Assembly: GCF_001280015.1 (NCBI RefSeq)
Contig: NZ_LGDV01000238.1
Location: forward strand, 170,628-234,627
Origin: Streptomyces sp. MMG1121
GTDB taxonomy: Bacteria; Actinomycetota; Actinomycetes; Streptomycetales; Streptomycetaceae
DNA: 64,000 nucleotides
Direction: 5' to 3'
Under the pieces are notes generated by a model, which saw only the letters and a program-made list of their open reading frames with translations, ran no database searches and had not been told where the DNA came from. Shown piece after piece: positions 25,819 to 34,388 of the stretch. Numbering within the stretch: position 1 is the stretch's first letter; every line of letters starts with the position of its first letter. Position numbers and translations under genes: made by a program.

Positions 25819-26352
25819 GTGGTTTTCGATATGCAGCCTGGAAACATCGCCACCTGGGTCGGCCTCGTGATCACAATGGTGATCTCTCTCATCACGCGCC
25901 GCGATGCCAGGAGGCAAGCGGACATCGCCGAAGAAGCGAACATCGCCAGTCAGGCAAAGGTCGAAGCGGCCGAGCGCAGAGCGATCGCCGTTGAAGACAG
26001 CCTTGCCGAGGCTCTGAAGCTGCTCGCGCAGGCGCAGAACGGCACCACGCCCCCGCAACTGCTCGCGACACCTGAGCCGTCCGGCCGTCCCGCGGTGGGA
26101 TGGGACCTGCAGCGCCGGGGCAAACATGCCTACTTGCTGCGCAACGGAGGCGCAGAGACGGCTACCGGAGTACATCTCGACCGCCACCGGATGTCAGCGA
26201 TTGTGCGCAACGTGCCGGAGAACGCCACGGTACGGTCGGGCGAGTCGGTGCAGTTCCTGATGGTCCCCTCACTCGGACACCCACTGCCGGGCGAGGTCTG
26301 GGTGAAATGGGACGGCCAGGAGGAGCCAGTGGCTGTCCCGTTGCCCCACTGA
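25819..26352 (+). CDS. membrane-anchored coiled-coil protein of unknown function
   Basis: A 177-residue protein. One N-terminal membrane segment ([17 protein letters not shown]) is followed by a charged helix (about 27-70: [20 protein letters not shown] and on) likely to form a coiled coil. A beta-rich C-terminal domain (about 90-175) contains [15 protein letters not shown] and [20 protein letters not shown]. This layout is common in Streptomyces hypothetical proteins whose C-terminal domain carries a conserved W-D-G. The start could be GTG 25819 or ATG 25831. It shows no operon partner. Confidence 0.6.
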   Translation: MVFDMQPGNIATWVGLVITMVISLITRRDARRQADIAEEANIASQAKVEAAERRAIAVEDSLAEALKLLAQAQNGTTPPQLLATPEPSGRPAVGWDLQRRGKHAYLLRNGGAETATGVHLDRHRMSAIVRNVPENATVRSGESVQFLMVPSLGHPLPGEVWVKWDGQEEPVAVPLPH

Positions 26353-26679
26353 CGTCTTCCTGTCCGGAGCGCCTCTGCGAGGTCCGCTTCATACCGCGGG
26401 CTGGTGACCACCCGTAGCGGCAGGTGGCTGACTCCGCGTGGCGCAAAAAGCCGGAGTAGACGCCAGCGTAGCCGAAGGTGAGGGTCTCGCGGTCGATACG
26501 GACCACCCGGTCCTGGATCGGGCGAACGAGATCGTCGGCGGCATCCATCAGGGGCGAAGAGGTCACAGTCGTGGCGCCGGCTCATCAGGTCGGCCGTCGC
26601 AACGAAGGCTTCCAGGGCACAGTCGTCGGCGCCCGCACCCTGCCCGGAGAGCGAGGCAGGCACTCAGCCTCATCCGTAG
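26353..26679. other. decayed region without a supported gene
   Basis: Short frames on both strands (for example a leftward one reading [20 protein letters not shown]) hint at old coding sequence, but none has a start signal or recognisable family. It leads into the TniQ-like remnant. Confidence 0.35.
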
Positions 26680-26824
26680 CCGCTTCCTCCCACGCGATCA
26701 CTCCCGCTGGTGCCCGTCGTGCATCACAGAGAACAACGGCCGCTGGTACCTGCGCTGGAAGGTCGCGTGGCCGTACGCCTGCACTGACCACGAGGTCTTC
26801 CGTCCCACCCACCCCGGTCACTGA
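26680..26824 (+). pseudogene. TniQ-like transposition protein remnant
   Basis: The reading RSRFLPRDHSRWCPSCITEN, then GRWYLRWKVAWPYACTDHEVF, carries the CPxC...W...W...C..H pattern of the TniQ zinc finger. The second half of the finger is lost because the frame ends HPGH and stops. TniQ proteins help select targets in Tn5053/Tn7-like transposons, and orphan copies are frequent in Streptomyces. No TniA/TniB partner is nearby, so this is a remnant. Confidence 0.5.
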
Positions 26825-27300
26825 TCCAGTACTGCTCAGCATCCGGAAGTCGATCGACTACGGTTTCGGGCACGGCGCGTCCACACATCCCGGCGTCAGA
26901 GCCGCACTGCGGCTGTTCCAATTCCCTTATCTCGTCGAAATCGCCCTCAAGTTCCGCTCGTCAGACATGTTCCACGACGCCGATCCCGCCATCGCCAGCG
27001 CGAACGAGGAGGCGGCAGACCCGAGTCGGCCTCGCGGTGAAGGTCCTACGGCTTACGACGACATAGCTCATCCGCTGCTGGTCGCAGGTGCCATCCCACC
27101 TCGGGTTCCGTCTCATCACCAGAGAGGACCGTCACGCCACGGCGGAGCGGTACGTCGACCTTGCACAGGACCAGCTCGGCAGGCGAGGGCAGCAGTGGGG
27201 CTCGAAGTCGGTACGTGCCGTGGTCGCAACGCCTGTTACTGCCTCCGCGACCGTGCGAGATGCTCATGAGACGAGGCGTGATTCGCGACGGCCTGTAGGC

Positions 27301-27333
27301 CATCTGCGCACTGAACAGATCAGTGCGCAGATG
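27301..27333. repeat. perfect hairpin, 14-bp arms
   Basis: CATCTGCGCACTGA and TCAGTGCGCAGATG are exact complements around a 5-base loop (ACAGA). It stands 21 bp before a second perfect hairpin. It could be a terminator for leftward reading or part of an element end. Confidence 0.6.
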
Positions 27334-27354
27334 GGCGATCACAGCTACGCAAAA

Positions 27355-27399
27355 AAAGAGTTCAGTCCCCGGGTAGAAGCCTTGGGGACTGAACTCTTT
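27355..27399 (-). terminator. perfect hairpin with T-run, terminator for the IS630 remnant
   Basis: AAAGAGTTCAGTCCCC (27355-27370) pairs exactly with GGGGACTGAACTCTTT (27384-27399) across 13 bases. On the minus strand the stem is followed by TTTTTTT, the classic intrinsic terminator form. The last codons and stop of the leftward transposase remnant fall inside it. Confidence 0.75.
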
Positions 27400-27934
27400 G
27401 CTCGTGGCCGGCAGTGGCGCGGGCGGTCAGGAGGTGCTCGCGGATGCTCGTGGGACCGCTGTAACCGAACGGCCGCAGCTGGGAGGCGATCACCGCGTGG
27501 TGCCGCTGCGCCTCGATCGCCTTGTCGAAGGGCGGCCCGCACTGACCGGACCGGTCCTCGGCGACGAGGAAGTCGGCCAGCTCGGCCAGGCTCCAGGTCA
27601 AGAACGGCAGGCCGTGCTCGGCCGGCCTGGACTTGGCAATCTTCTCGGTCTCCCGGCGTTCGGGGAGGGTGAAGGTCCTGGGCCGGCCGCCCTCGTACTT
27701 CGGGCGGAGCGAGTCGAAGCCGTCGGCGTTGAAGTTGTGGGTCACGTCCCGGTCCCGGTCCGCGCTGGTGAACGTCACCTCGGCGATCTTCGCCGGGGGC
27801 ACGCCCTGCGCGGACAGCAGCACCATCTGGGGCCGCCGCCAGGTCACCACGGCGCCGGATCCTCTGCGGATGATCCGCAGCAACCGCCCGCCCTCGTCGT
27901 CATCAATCTCACGGACCCGCACTCGATCTGCCAC
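27362..27934 (-). pseudogene. IS630-family transposase remnant joined to an unrelated tail
   Basis: The GTG at 27934 begins VADRVRVREIDDDEGGRLLR and continues with a typical IS630 N-terminal HTH part (PPAKIAEVTFTSADRDRDVT, FNADGFDSLRPKYEGGRP, SLAELADFLVAE). After LVAE the sequence changes to an unrelated segment (FDKAIEAQRHHAVIASQLRP, FGYSGPTSIREHL) that looks like part of another transposase, perhaps ISL3-like. The DDE catalytic domain is missing entirely. A single open frame spans the join, so the chimera could be translated, but it cannot be an active IS630 transposase. Confidence 0.7.
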
Positions 27935-28111
27935 GGGCCAACAGCCTGGTGGCAATCAGCGGACAAGGACAGGACCTGCGCCGGGCGTCCCCCGGAGTGG
28001 TGCTTCCGTCAGGCCGGTGCGCAAGGCTGGCGGGATCGATGCGCCGACGAAGGTTGATGTGCCCGCGAGCATCGGGGAGCAACCCTCCGGGCAACCACAT
28101 GTGCGGGGCCG

Positions 28112-28831
28112 TCAACCCTGCGGCGTGATACCCAAGGCGCGGATGAGCTGGGCCAGTTCTTCATGGTAGAGCTTTTCGGGACTGACGGCCTGGGTCTGCA
28201 GGTGGCCGTAGATCTCCAACGACACCAAGCCGTGCAGGTGGCTCCAGATGCGCAGGGCAAGGGCCACGGCGGCCGGGGGCAGGTCGGGGAAGGCCGGACG
28301 GACCTTGTCCAGCAGGCCGGGGTCGAAGTCGGACCACACGAAGTCGCTGTCCTTGTAACGGGGTTCGGCGTGTGGCCAGGCTGCGGCCGCGAGTGCGGTG
28401 ATGCCGGTGCAGACGCGGTGGGCGGCTTCCGGGGCGGCGCCGCCCTCGGGGGGACGGTAACCGCGGACAGGGTCGCCGTAGATAAGGCGGAAGCCCTCCG
28501 GGTTGGCCAGTGCCCAGTCCCTGAAGGCGCGGGCCCATGCCTCGATCCGGGCGGCCGGGTCCGGGACGGGGGCGGCGTCCCAGGCGGCGTCCACGGTGTC
28601 GGCCAGTGAAGTGTAGACGTTGTTGATCAGCGCGGTGACCAGGTCGTCTCGGGTGGCGAAATAGCCGTAGATGGCGTTGGCCGTCATACCCATCTCGCGC
28701 GCGATGGCCCGCAGCGTGATCGCGTCGGGCCCGCCTGAGGCCATCAGCTCCAGTGCGACCTTCTTGATCTCGGCGGTCGTCTCGGCCCGCAGCCGCTCCC
28801 GGCGCCCCTTGGTGTTGCCCGCGCTTCTCAT
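28112..28831 (-). CDS. TetR/AcrR family regulator (WHG-domain type)
   Basis: A 239-residue repressor. The HTH reads TTAEIKKVALELMASGGPDA, then LRAIAREMGMTANAIYGYFA and TRDDLVTALI. The C-terminal domain has the features of the TetR WHG subgroup (ARAFRDWALANPEGFRLIYG, RIWSHLHGLVSLEIYGHL). It is divergent from the NAD(P)-binding reductase at 28947. A 19-bp near-palindrome resembling the CCATAC operators lies in the gap. It probably represses itself and the reductase. The ligand is unknown. Confidence 0.9.
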   Translation of the reverse strand: MRSAGNTKGRRERLRAETTAEIKKVALELMASGGPDAITLRAIAREMGMTANAIYGYFATRDDLVTALINNVYTSLADTVDAAWDAAPVPDPAARIEAWARAFRDWALANPEGFRLIYGDPVRGYRPPEGGAAPEAAHRVCTGITALAAAAWPHAEPRYKDSDFVWSDFDPGLLDKVRPAFPDLPPAAVALALRIWSHLHGLVSLEIYGHLQTQAVSPEKLYHEELAQLIRALGITPQG

Positions 28832-28874
28832 GACTGCTCACTCTACAGCGTCACCATGCAGTTCACCGTATTTT

Positions 28875-28893
28875 AACTACACGCCGTATAGTT
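28875..28893. promoter_or_regulatory. TetR-type operator, AACTACAC-GCC-GTATAGTT
   Basis: Arms of eight bases with one mismatch around GCC. The N3-GTAT core resembles the CCATAC-N3-GTAYGG sites of the CYP102 region, but the outer bases differ. It lies 54 bp upstream of the reductase ATG and 44 bp upstream of the TetR start. Confidence 0.6.
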
Positions 28894-28946
28894 TCTGCGT
28901 GCCGTGAAGCAGAGGGCGGCGCATGAGCAGCTACCAGGGGAGAGCC

Positions 28947-29648
28947 ATGCACATCGGAGTCATCGGAGCCACGGGCGGCATCGGCAGTCGCGTCGTGGCC
29001 GAAGCCCTCGAACGGGGACACCACGTCACGGCCTTCAGCCGCGACGCCACACAGATCGACGAGGGCCGCACGAACGTCGTCTGGAAGAGCATCGACGTCC
29101 TCGACGCCGACAGCGTCGCCGCCGCCATACCCGGCCTCGACGTGCTGATCAGCGGATTCCAGCCCGGCAACGCCGCCCAGGACATCGCCGACACCGTGGC
29201 CCGCTCGATCGCCGATCCCACGGTGTACGCCACCGCCGCGCGAGCACTCCTCAAGGCGCTGGAGAGCCACCCGCGGACCCGGCTCATCGTCATCGGCGGC
29301 GCCGGCAGCCTGGAGGTCGAGCCCGGAGTCGTACGAGCCGACTCCGACGACCTCCTGCACGAGGCCCTCGACGCAATCGGTCTGCCGAGGGAGTACGCCG
29401 CCGCAGTGCGCGGGCACCGGGACGCCCTGAACGTCCTACGAACCTCCAACCGGCTGTGGACCTACTTCAGCCCCGCAGAGGACATCGCGCCAGGCGAACG
29501 TACGGGCCGGTTCAGGACCGGCGGCGATCAGCCCGTCCTCGACGCGGACGGGCGCAGCCGGATCTCCATGGAGGACGCCGCCGTCGCCCTTGTCGACGAG
29601 GCGGAGCTGCCCCGCTTCGTCCAACGCCGCTTCACCATCGGCTACTGA
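28947..29648 (+). CDS. NAD(P)-binding NmrA/BVR-B-like oxidoreductase
   Basis: A 233-residue Rossmann protein beginning MHIGVIGATGGIGSRVVAEA (the GATGxxG dinucleotide motif of atypical SDRs). Later features are VTAFSRDATQI, LDVLISGFQPGN, TRLIVIGGAGSLEVEPG and the usual late segment RISMEDAAVALVDEAE. Relatives include NmrA-like and flavin/biliverdin reductase-like proteins and are often redox sensors or reductases. GGGGAGAG directly before the ATG at 28947 favours it over the in-frame ATG at 28923. It is controlled by the divergent TetR. Confidence 0.88.
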   Translation: MHIGVIGATGGIGSRVVAEALERGHHVTAFSRDATQIDEGRTNVVWKSIDVLDADSVAAAIPGLDVLISGFQPGNAAQDIADTVARSIADPTVYATAARALLKALESHPRTRLIVIGGAGSLEVEPGVVRADSDDLLHEALDAIGLPREYAAAVRGHRDALNVLRTSNRLWTYFSPAEDIAPGERTGRFRTGGDQPVLDADGRSRISMEDAAVALVDEAELPRFVQRRFTIGY

Positions 29649-29867
29649 CCGACGTCAGCGGACCAGCGGCACGACTGCCGGACGGCCCGGGAAGCGCGCC
29701 GCCATGCCAGCAGGACCCGACACCCACCGAACTGCGTCTGGTATCCCCTGAAGAAGTCCGTGAACTTCCCCAGGGGATACCGCGACCGTTCGCAAAGCCA
29801 GGGCGAACGTCGCCTGATGCGGCACGGGTTCGAGGAGGATTCCGACTCATCGATAGCCTTCGTCCTC

Positions 29868-30305
29868 ATGATGCGCGCTTGGATCCTGCCGACGCTGCTT
29901 GTGCTCTGCGGCTCAGCCGTCGCTGCCGTGCTGGTCTTCGAGGAGAAACCCGGTGCAGCCGCAGCACTCCTGCTGGTGTTCCTGGTGATCGCAGGCATGC
30001 ACTCGCCCCTGATCTTCCCGGGATCGATCGGTGCACGGGAGGCACAACGCCGCAGCGCAGAAGACGGCCGACCGGTCGTCTTCTGGCGCCCGGGCTGCAA
30101 GTACTGCATGCGGCTGCGCATCCGCCTGGGCCGCAGCGCCAGCCAGTTGCACTGGGTCAACATCTGGCGCGACCCAACAGGAGCCGCAGCGGTGAGGGCA
30201 GCCAACGACGGCAACGAGACCGTGCCGACCGTCGTCGTGGCGGGCCGGCCACACACCAACCCCGATCCCGCATGGGTGCGCGAACAGCTCTCCCCTTCCG
30301 CGTGA
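29868..30305 (+). CDS. membrane-anchored glutaredoxin-like protein
   Basis: A 145-residue protein with two N-terminal membrane helices (ILPTLLVLCGSAVAAVLVF and AAALLLVFLVIAGM), then a glutaredoxin fold with the redox motif RPGCKYCMRLRIRLG (CxxC). LHWVNIWRDPTGAAAVRAAN follows, then the cis-proline region ETVPTVVVAG. The same arrangement recurs in streptomycetes. It may act in thiol redox control at the membrane. The frame is open upstream to 29760; ATGs at 29868 and 29871 best fit the hydrophobic start, but no good ribosome site is present there. Confidence 0.75.
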   Translation: MMRAWILPTLLVLCGSAVAAVLVFEEKPGAAAALLLVFLVIAGMHSPLIFPGSIGAREAQRRSAEDGRPVVFWRPGCKYCMRLRIRLGRSASQLHWVNIWRDPTGAAAVRAANDGNETVPTVVVAGRPHTNPDPAWVREQLSPSA

Positions 30306-30465
30306 TCAGAAGCCACGCCCTATCGGAGAGGCGCCCGCAGACCCAGGCGGACGGAGGTTGGAGAACAAGCTCAGTACCTGTGTCAGGGCGCGCATGACCG
30401 GCTGGCCGCGCATGAACCTGGCTCCACTCTTCAGGCCCTTGGAATCGATCATCTAGGCTGGCGCG

Positions 30466-31317
30466 GTGACTGATGAGCAGGAGCGGGTGCAGCCGTCGGG
30501 AGTGTGGGCCACGGCGGTGGGGGTGGCCAGGGTGCGGGCGCTGGAGACCGAGCGGGAGAACGCGCTGTTCCGCGACCCACTGGCACAGGCCTTCGCCGCC
30601 GCCGGCGGCATGTGGCCCTCCTCGCCGCCGCGACCCGATGACGAGGCCGCGCGACGCCGTCGGCTGGCCGTGTCGTTCTCCATCGTCATCAGGACGAAGT
30701 TCCTCGACGACCTGTTGCAGCAGGCCTCCGCGTCCGGGGTCCGGCAGGTCGTGCTGCTCGGCGCCGGCATGGACAGCCGGGCCTTCCGGATGGACTGGCC
30801 CGAGGGTACCCGGCTGTTCGAGGTCGACACCGCCGCGCCACTGGACTTCAAGGCTTCGGTGCTGCGCCAGGAGCAGGCCGTCGCACGCTGCGAACGGATC
30901 ACCGTCGCGGTGGATCTGCGTGAGGACTGGCCAGGCGCGCTGGCCGCCGCAGGGCACGACCCTACGGTGCCGACCGTGTGGATCGCCGAAGGACTGCTGA
31001 TCTACCTGCCCGAGGACGCGGTGGAGCTGCTGCTGGCCCGGATCAGCGCGCAGTCCGCGGCAGGCAGTCGGATGGGGCTGACGTTGGGCTCGCGCGGCGT
31101 GATCGAGCGCTTCGGCGCGGACGCCGTGCCGGGATCGGCGGCGTCCATGTGGGTTTCGGAGACACCCGACGACCCGGTGGGCTGGCTGGCCGGGCACGGC
31201 TGGGAAGCCAGCAGCCACACCCTGCGCGAGCGCGCTGCCGCCTACGGCCGCCCGATCAGCACCCCGCCGCAGCGCGAGGAGCGGCCCGGCGGGCTGATCA
31301 CGGCGGTCCGCCGGTAG
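30466..31317 (+). CDS. class I SAM-dependent methyltransferase (TIGR00027/LCMT type)
   Basis: A 283-residue cytosolic methyltransferase. Diagnostic features are GVWATAVGVARVRALE at the N-terminus, IVIRTKFLDDLLQQA, and motif I in VRQVVLLGAGMDSRAFRMDW. FEVDTAAPLDFKASVL and the motif IAEGLLIYLPEDAVELLL also match. These match the leucine carboxyl methyltransferase-like group known as TIGR00027, expanded in mycobacteria and Streptomyces, where it methylates small-molecule hydroxyls or carboxyls. The GTG at 30466 begins the conserved N-terminus. It appears monocistronic. Confidence 0.9.
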   Translation: MTDEQERVQPSGVWATAVGVARVRALETERENALFRDPLAQAFAAAGGMWPSSPPRPDDEAARRRRLAVSFSIVIRTKFLDDLLQQASASGVRQVVLLGAGMDSRAFRMDWPEGTRLFEVDTAAPLDFKASVLRQEQAVARCERITVAVDLREDWPGALAAAGHDPTVPTVWIAEGLLIYLPEDAVELLLARISAQSAAGSRMGLTLGSRGVIERFGADAVPGSAASMWVSETPDDPVGWLAGHGWEASSHTLRERAAAYGRPISTPPQREERPGGLITAVRR

Positions 31318-31425
31318 AGCGCCTCCCGGTTCCCTCGATGATCGGTTCCAAGGGGGCCTGACGGGTGGAGCCACGTTCATGCACGGCCGGCCGGTCATGC
31401 GCGCACTGACCGCCTACGACCCCTA

Positions 31426-32317
31426 AGAGGTCCTAACAGAAGCCGTTGATCATGTGACTTTCGGCTGAGCGGTCGTCGATCTGCTCGTGGGGAAACGTCA
31501 GTCGCGACCTTGGACCGTGTCGGATGAACTTTGGGCGCTGATCGAGCCGTTGCTGCCTCAACCGGGTCCGAAGTTGGTGGAGGGCAGCCTAGGATCCCGG
31601 ACCGGCAGGCGCTGCGCGGGATCCTGTTCGTGCTGCATACCGGCATCCAGTGGGAGTACCTGCCCCAGGAGCTGGGCTTCGGCTCGGGGGTGACGTGCTG
31701 GCAGCGTCTGGCGACGTGGAACGAAGCCGGTGTCCGGGACGCGCTCCACTTGGTGCTGCTGGAGAAGCTGCGGGCCGCGAAGAAGCTGGACTGGTCGCGG
31801 GCGGTGATCGACTCCTCCCACCTGCGGGCCGCTCGGCGGGGCCCAAGAGCGGCCCCAGCCCGGTCGACCGTGCACGGCCGGGCAGCAAGCACCACGTTCT
31901 CACCGACGCCCAGGGCATCCCCCTCGCGGTGTCGCTGACCGGCGCAAACCGCAACGACGTCACCCGGCTCCTGCCCCTTGTCGACAAGGTCCCCTCCGTT
32001 GCCGGGCGCCGTCGGCCGTCCCAGACACCGACCAGATGCACTCCTCGCGGACCGCGGCCACGACCACGACCACGACAAGTGCCGCCGACTGCTGTGGCAG
32101 CGCGGCATCCGTCCTGTCATTGCCGAACGAGGTGAACCCCACGGTTCTGGCCTCGGCGTCTTCCGCTGGGTGGTTGAGTGCACGATCGCGTGGCTGCACG
32201 GCTTCCGCCTCCTGCGCTTCCGCTGGGAGCGACGTGATGACATCCATGAGGCATTCCTCGGCCTCACGACCTGCCTGACCACCCACCGACACCTCCAACG
32301 CCTTTGTCAGGACCTCT
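31426..32317 (+). mobile_element. IS5-family insertion sequence (about 892 bp) with terminal inverted repeats
   Basis: The left end AGAGGTCCTAACAGAAGCCG and the right end, read inward on the other strand (AGAGGTCCTGACAAAGGCG), are imperfect inverted repeats. A TA dinucleotide flanks each end (31424-31425, 32318-32319), as expected for a short target duplication. The interior carries a single transposase gene broken by frameshifts. The full-length structure suggests fairly recent arrival followed by inactivation. Confidence 0.8.
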
Positions 32318-32322
32318 TATGA
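31487..32322 (+). pseudogene. IS5-family transposase, several frameshifts
   Basis: The reading must move through at least three frames. SRPWTVSDELWALIEPLLPQ comes first, then QALRGILFVLHTGIQWEYLP and VIDSSHLRAARRGP. Next come GPSPVDRARPGSKHHVLTDA and GANRNDVTRLLPLVD, and finally LLADRGHDHDHDKCRRLLWQ, WVVECTIAWLHGFRLLRFRW and ERRDDIHEAFLGL. The DDE motifs (SSHLRA, the GANRND region, ADRGHD, the WVVE glutamate) can all be found, so the protein was complete before the frameshifts. Programmed -1 frameshifting occurs in some IS5 elements but would not restore all the breaks. The stop TGA extends past the right terminal repeat. Confidence 0.85.
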
Positions 32323-32401
32323 CCCGGTCGGCCTCTTCGGCTGTGCTGCGCAGTCCCCACCGTGCGAGCGTGACCACATGCCGGCGCGCAGGAGGAACAT
32401 C

Positions 32402-33409
32402 GTGAACCGTCGTGTCGTCTACACCCGTGGCGGGGCTCCCAGGGACGTCCTGGCCGTCATCGAGGAGCCGGAGCCAGCGCCCGAGCGCGGCCAGGTCCTC
32501 GTCCGCACCACGGCCTTCCCGGTACACCCCGGTGATCTCCTCGCCATCGAGGCATCCCCGGAGGAGGCTGCGGAGCCGGTGACACCCGGCGTGGAGGCCA
32601 CCGGTGTGGTGGAGGCAATCGGCCCGGACACGCGCGTGGCGCCGGGTGTCGAGGTCGGCGCGCGCGTAACGGTCTTCCCGCAGCCGGGAACGTGGGCCCA
32701 GTGGATCGCGGCGGATGCCGAGGCGGTCGTCGCCGTTCCGCGGGAGATGTCGGACGAGGTCGCCGCGCAGATGCTGGCGAACCCCCTCACCGCGGTGATG
32801 CTACGCCGTGAGGCGCAGGAGCACCTGGCCTTCGGCTACGACGGTTGTCTGGTACAGACCGCCGCAGGATCGTCGGTCGGACGGCTGGTGACGGGCGTGT
32901 CCCGGTTCCACGACTTCGCCCTCATCAACATCGTCCGCAGCGAGCGCGGTGCCGCCGAGCTGCGCAAGCGGTTCCCGGACGTACCGGTGGTGTCGACGGA
33001 ACATCCGGACTGGGCCGACGAGGTCCGCGAGGCAGCCGGCGGCCGTCCACTGAGTGTCGCCTTCGACCCGATCGGCGGGAAGATGGCCGGGAGCCTTGTG
33101 GACCTCCTGGCACCAGGCGGGAAGCTGGTCAGCTACGGCCTGATCGCCGAGGAACCGATCTCGGTGCATGCATCGACGTTGCTGGGCAAGTCCCTGACGC
33201 TGCGGGGCAAGAACATCATCAGCGGGTGGCCGTCTGAGGCGTCTCCCGAGAGGCGGGCGTCCGACATCGCCACCGCGAAACAGATCGCGCTGGCGCTCCA
33301 TGAGCAGTTCGACGTGGCCGCCACGTACGGCCTCGGCGAGCTAGCCGACGCCGTGGCGCACGCGGTACGGCCCGGCAAAGACGGCACCGTCCTCATCCGC
33401 CCGTGGTAG
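32402..33409 (+). CDS. zinc-free MDR quinone oxidoreductase-like protein
   Basis: A 335-residue NAD(P)H-dependent medium-chain reductase of the quinone/enoyl reductase (ETR-like) group. It opens with NRRVVYTRGGAPRDVLAVIE, has the GroES-like part (PVHPGDLLAIEA, TPGVEATGVVEAIG) and a Rossmann domain with LVQTAAGSSVGRLV instead of the classical GxGxxG. AFDPIGGKMAGSLVDLLAPG and GKNIISGWPSEASPE follow. No structural-zinc cysteines are present. GGAGGAAC before the GTG at 32402 decides the start over the upstream ATG at 32378. It lies just downstream of the IS5 element, which may have displaced its original promoter. Confidence 0.88.
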   Translation: MNRRVVYTRGGAPRDVLAVIEEPEPAPERGQVLVRTTAFPVHPGDLLAIEASPEEAAEPVTPGVEATGVVEAIGPDTRVAPGVEVGARVTVFPQPGTWAQWIAADAEAVVAVPREMSDEVAAQMLANPLTAVMLRREAQEHLAFGYDGCLVQTAAGSSVGRLVTGVSRFHDFALINIVRSERGAAELRKRFPDVPVVSTEHPDWADEVREAAGGRPLSVAFDPIGGKMAGSLVDLLAPGGKLVSYGLIAEEPISVHASTLLGKSLTLRGKNIISGWPSEASPERRASDIATAKQIALALHEQFDVAATYGLGELADAVAHAVRPGKDGTVLIRPW

Positions 33410-33530
33410 CAGTCGAGGGCGACCGGAACCCGGATTTCCGGGCCCCGGCACGCTCCTGCCGCGCTCCGGCGCGCAGCGGACACCTCCGGGCCGAGGAATG
33501 GGTCGGCCCGGAGACGGCGCTGGTGGATGA

Positions 33531-33970
33531 TCAGGCGTAGTCGGGCGCCGGGGCCGTGGCGTTGAGCGCCGTCACGATCGTCTCCTCCTCGTATCTGAAG
33601 TGGGACTCCAGCTGGTTCGCCAGCCGCTCCAGGTCGGCGCGCAGCCGTACGGGGTCGATGACACCTGGGACGACACTGTCGACGAGCTGCTGGATGCCCT
33701 CCTGCATCCGCGCCACCACCTTGTGCTCCTCGCCGAGTTGCACCAGCGCCGGGGCGAATGCGGGGAACTGCTTGGCCAGCGTCGGGAACATGGCCATGTC
33801 CTCGCCGCCGTGATGTTTCTTCAGCGCCCCACAGAAGTTGAGGCAGTGGGTGCGCATCGCTGGGCGAGGTCCGGCGGCGTCCGCTCGATCCTGTCCGCGC
33901 CGCCCTTGATCACCTGGTCCACCTGGGCGCGGAGCGTCGGCAGCGTCAGCCTCGCCCCGTGCAACGACAT
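33531..33970 (-). pseudogene. hemerythrin-domain protein with a frameshift
   Basis: From the ATG complementary to 33968-33970 the protein reads MSLHGARLTLPTLRAQVDQV and IKGGADR, then continues only after a change of frame near 33870-33890. The second part is RTHCLNFCGALKKHHGGEDM, AMFPTLAKQFPAFAPALVQL, EEHKVVARMQEGI and SHFRYEEETIVTAL. The His/Glu ligand pattern (HHGGED, EEHKVV, HFRYEEE) is that of hemerythrin HHE proteins, which bind a di-iron centre and sense O2, NO or oxidants. Either the gene is inactivated or the sequence has a one-base error. Confidence 0.65.
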
Positions 33971-34347
33971 CCTGGCCGAACGCTGGAGCGTGGTGAACCC
34001 CTGGCCCCCTGAACCCCCTGAACCCGTGAACCCCACCGGGCCCGCCCGGGCCGCCGTGCAGCCGGTCCAGGCGGCCCGGCCCGATGCCCCCGGGGGCCCG
34101 GCTCCCGCGAGCGCGAGCGCACGTTCGCCAGACGCGGACGGTCGAGGGGCAGACGGTCGATGGACAGGTCCGGCGCATCGCCTGGGGCGGGTCCCGGCTG
34201 ACGGCGTACGGCTTCGAACGGCTCGGCTTGAGCGGCTCGGGTGGCCTGAGCACTGTCCCAGTACTCCGCTCCGGACCGCGTGGGATTGGCCCCTGGTGCG
34301 GCGAGCCGGTACCGGATGCGGCTGTCCGGCCGCCGGTGGACCGTAGG

Positions 34348-34375
34348 GGCTGGCATGATGGTCCTCATGCCAGCC
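34348..34375. promoter_or_regulatory. perfect hairpin in the leader of the 34389 gene
   Basis: GGCTGGCATGA and TCATGCCAGCC form a perfect 11-bp stem with a 6-base loop, ending 13 bases before the ATG at 34389. It could be an operator or an RNA stem just upstream of the ribosome site (GAAAGG). Confidence 0.5.
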
Positions 34376-34388
34376 ACCCGAAAGGCCG

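Noticed and set aside
27301..27399. Hairpins as integron attC sites or a CRISPR array
   Set aside because: No integrase core sequences typical of attC, no regularly spaced repeats, and no cas or intI gene. Terminator/element-end is the simpler reading.
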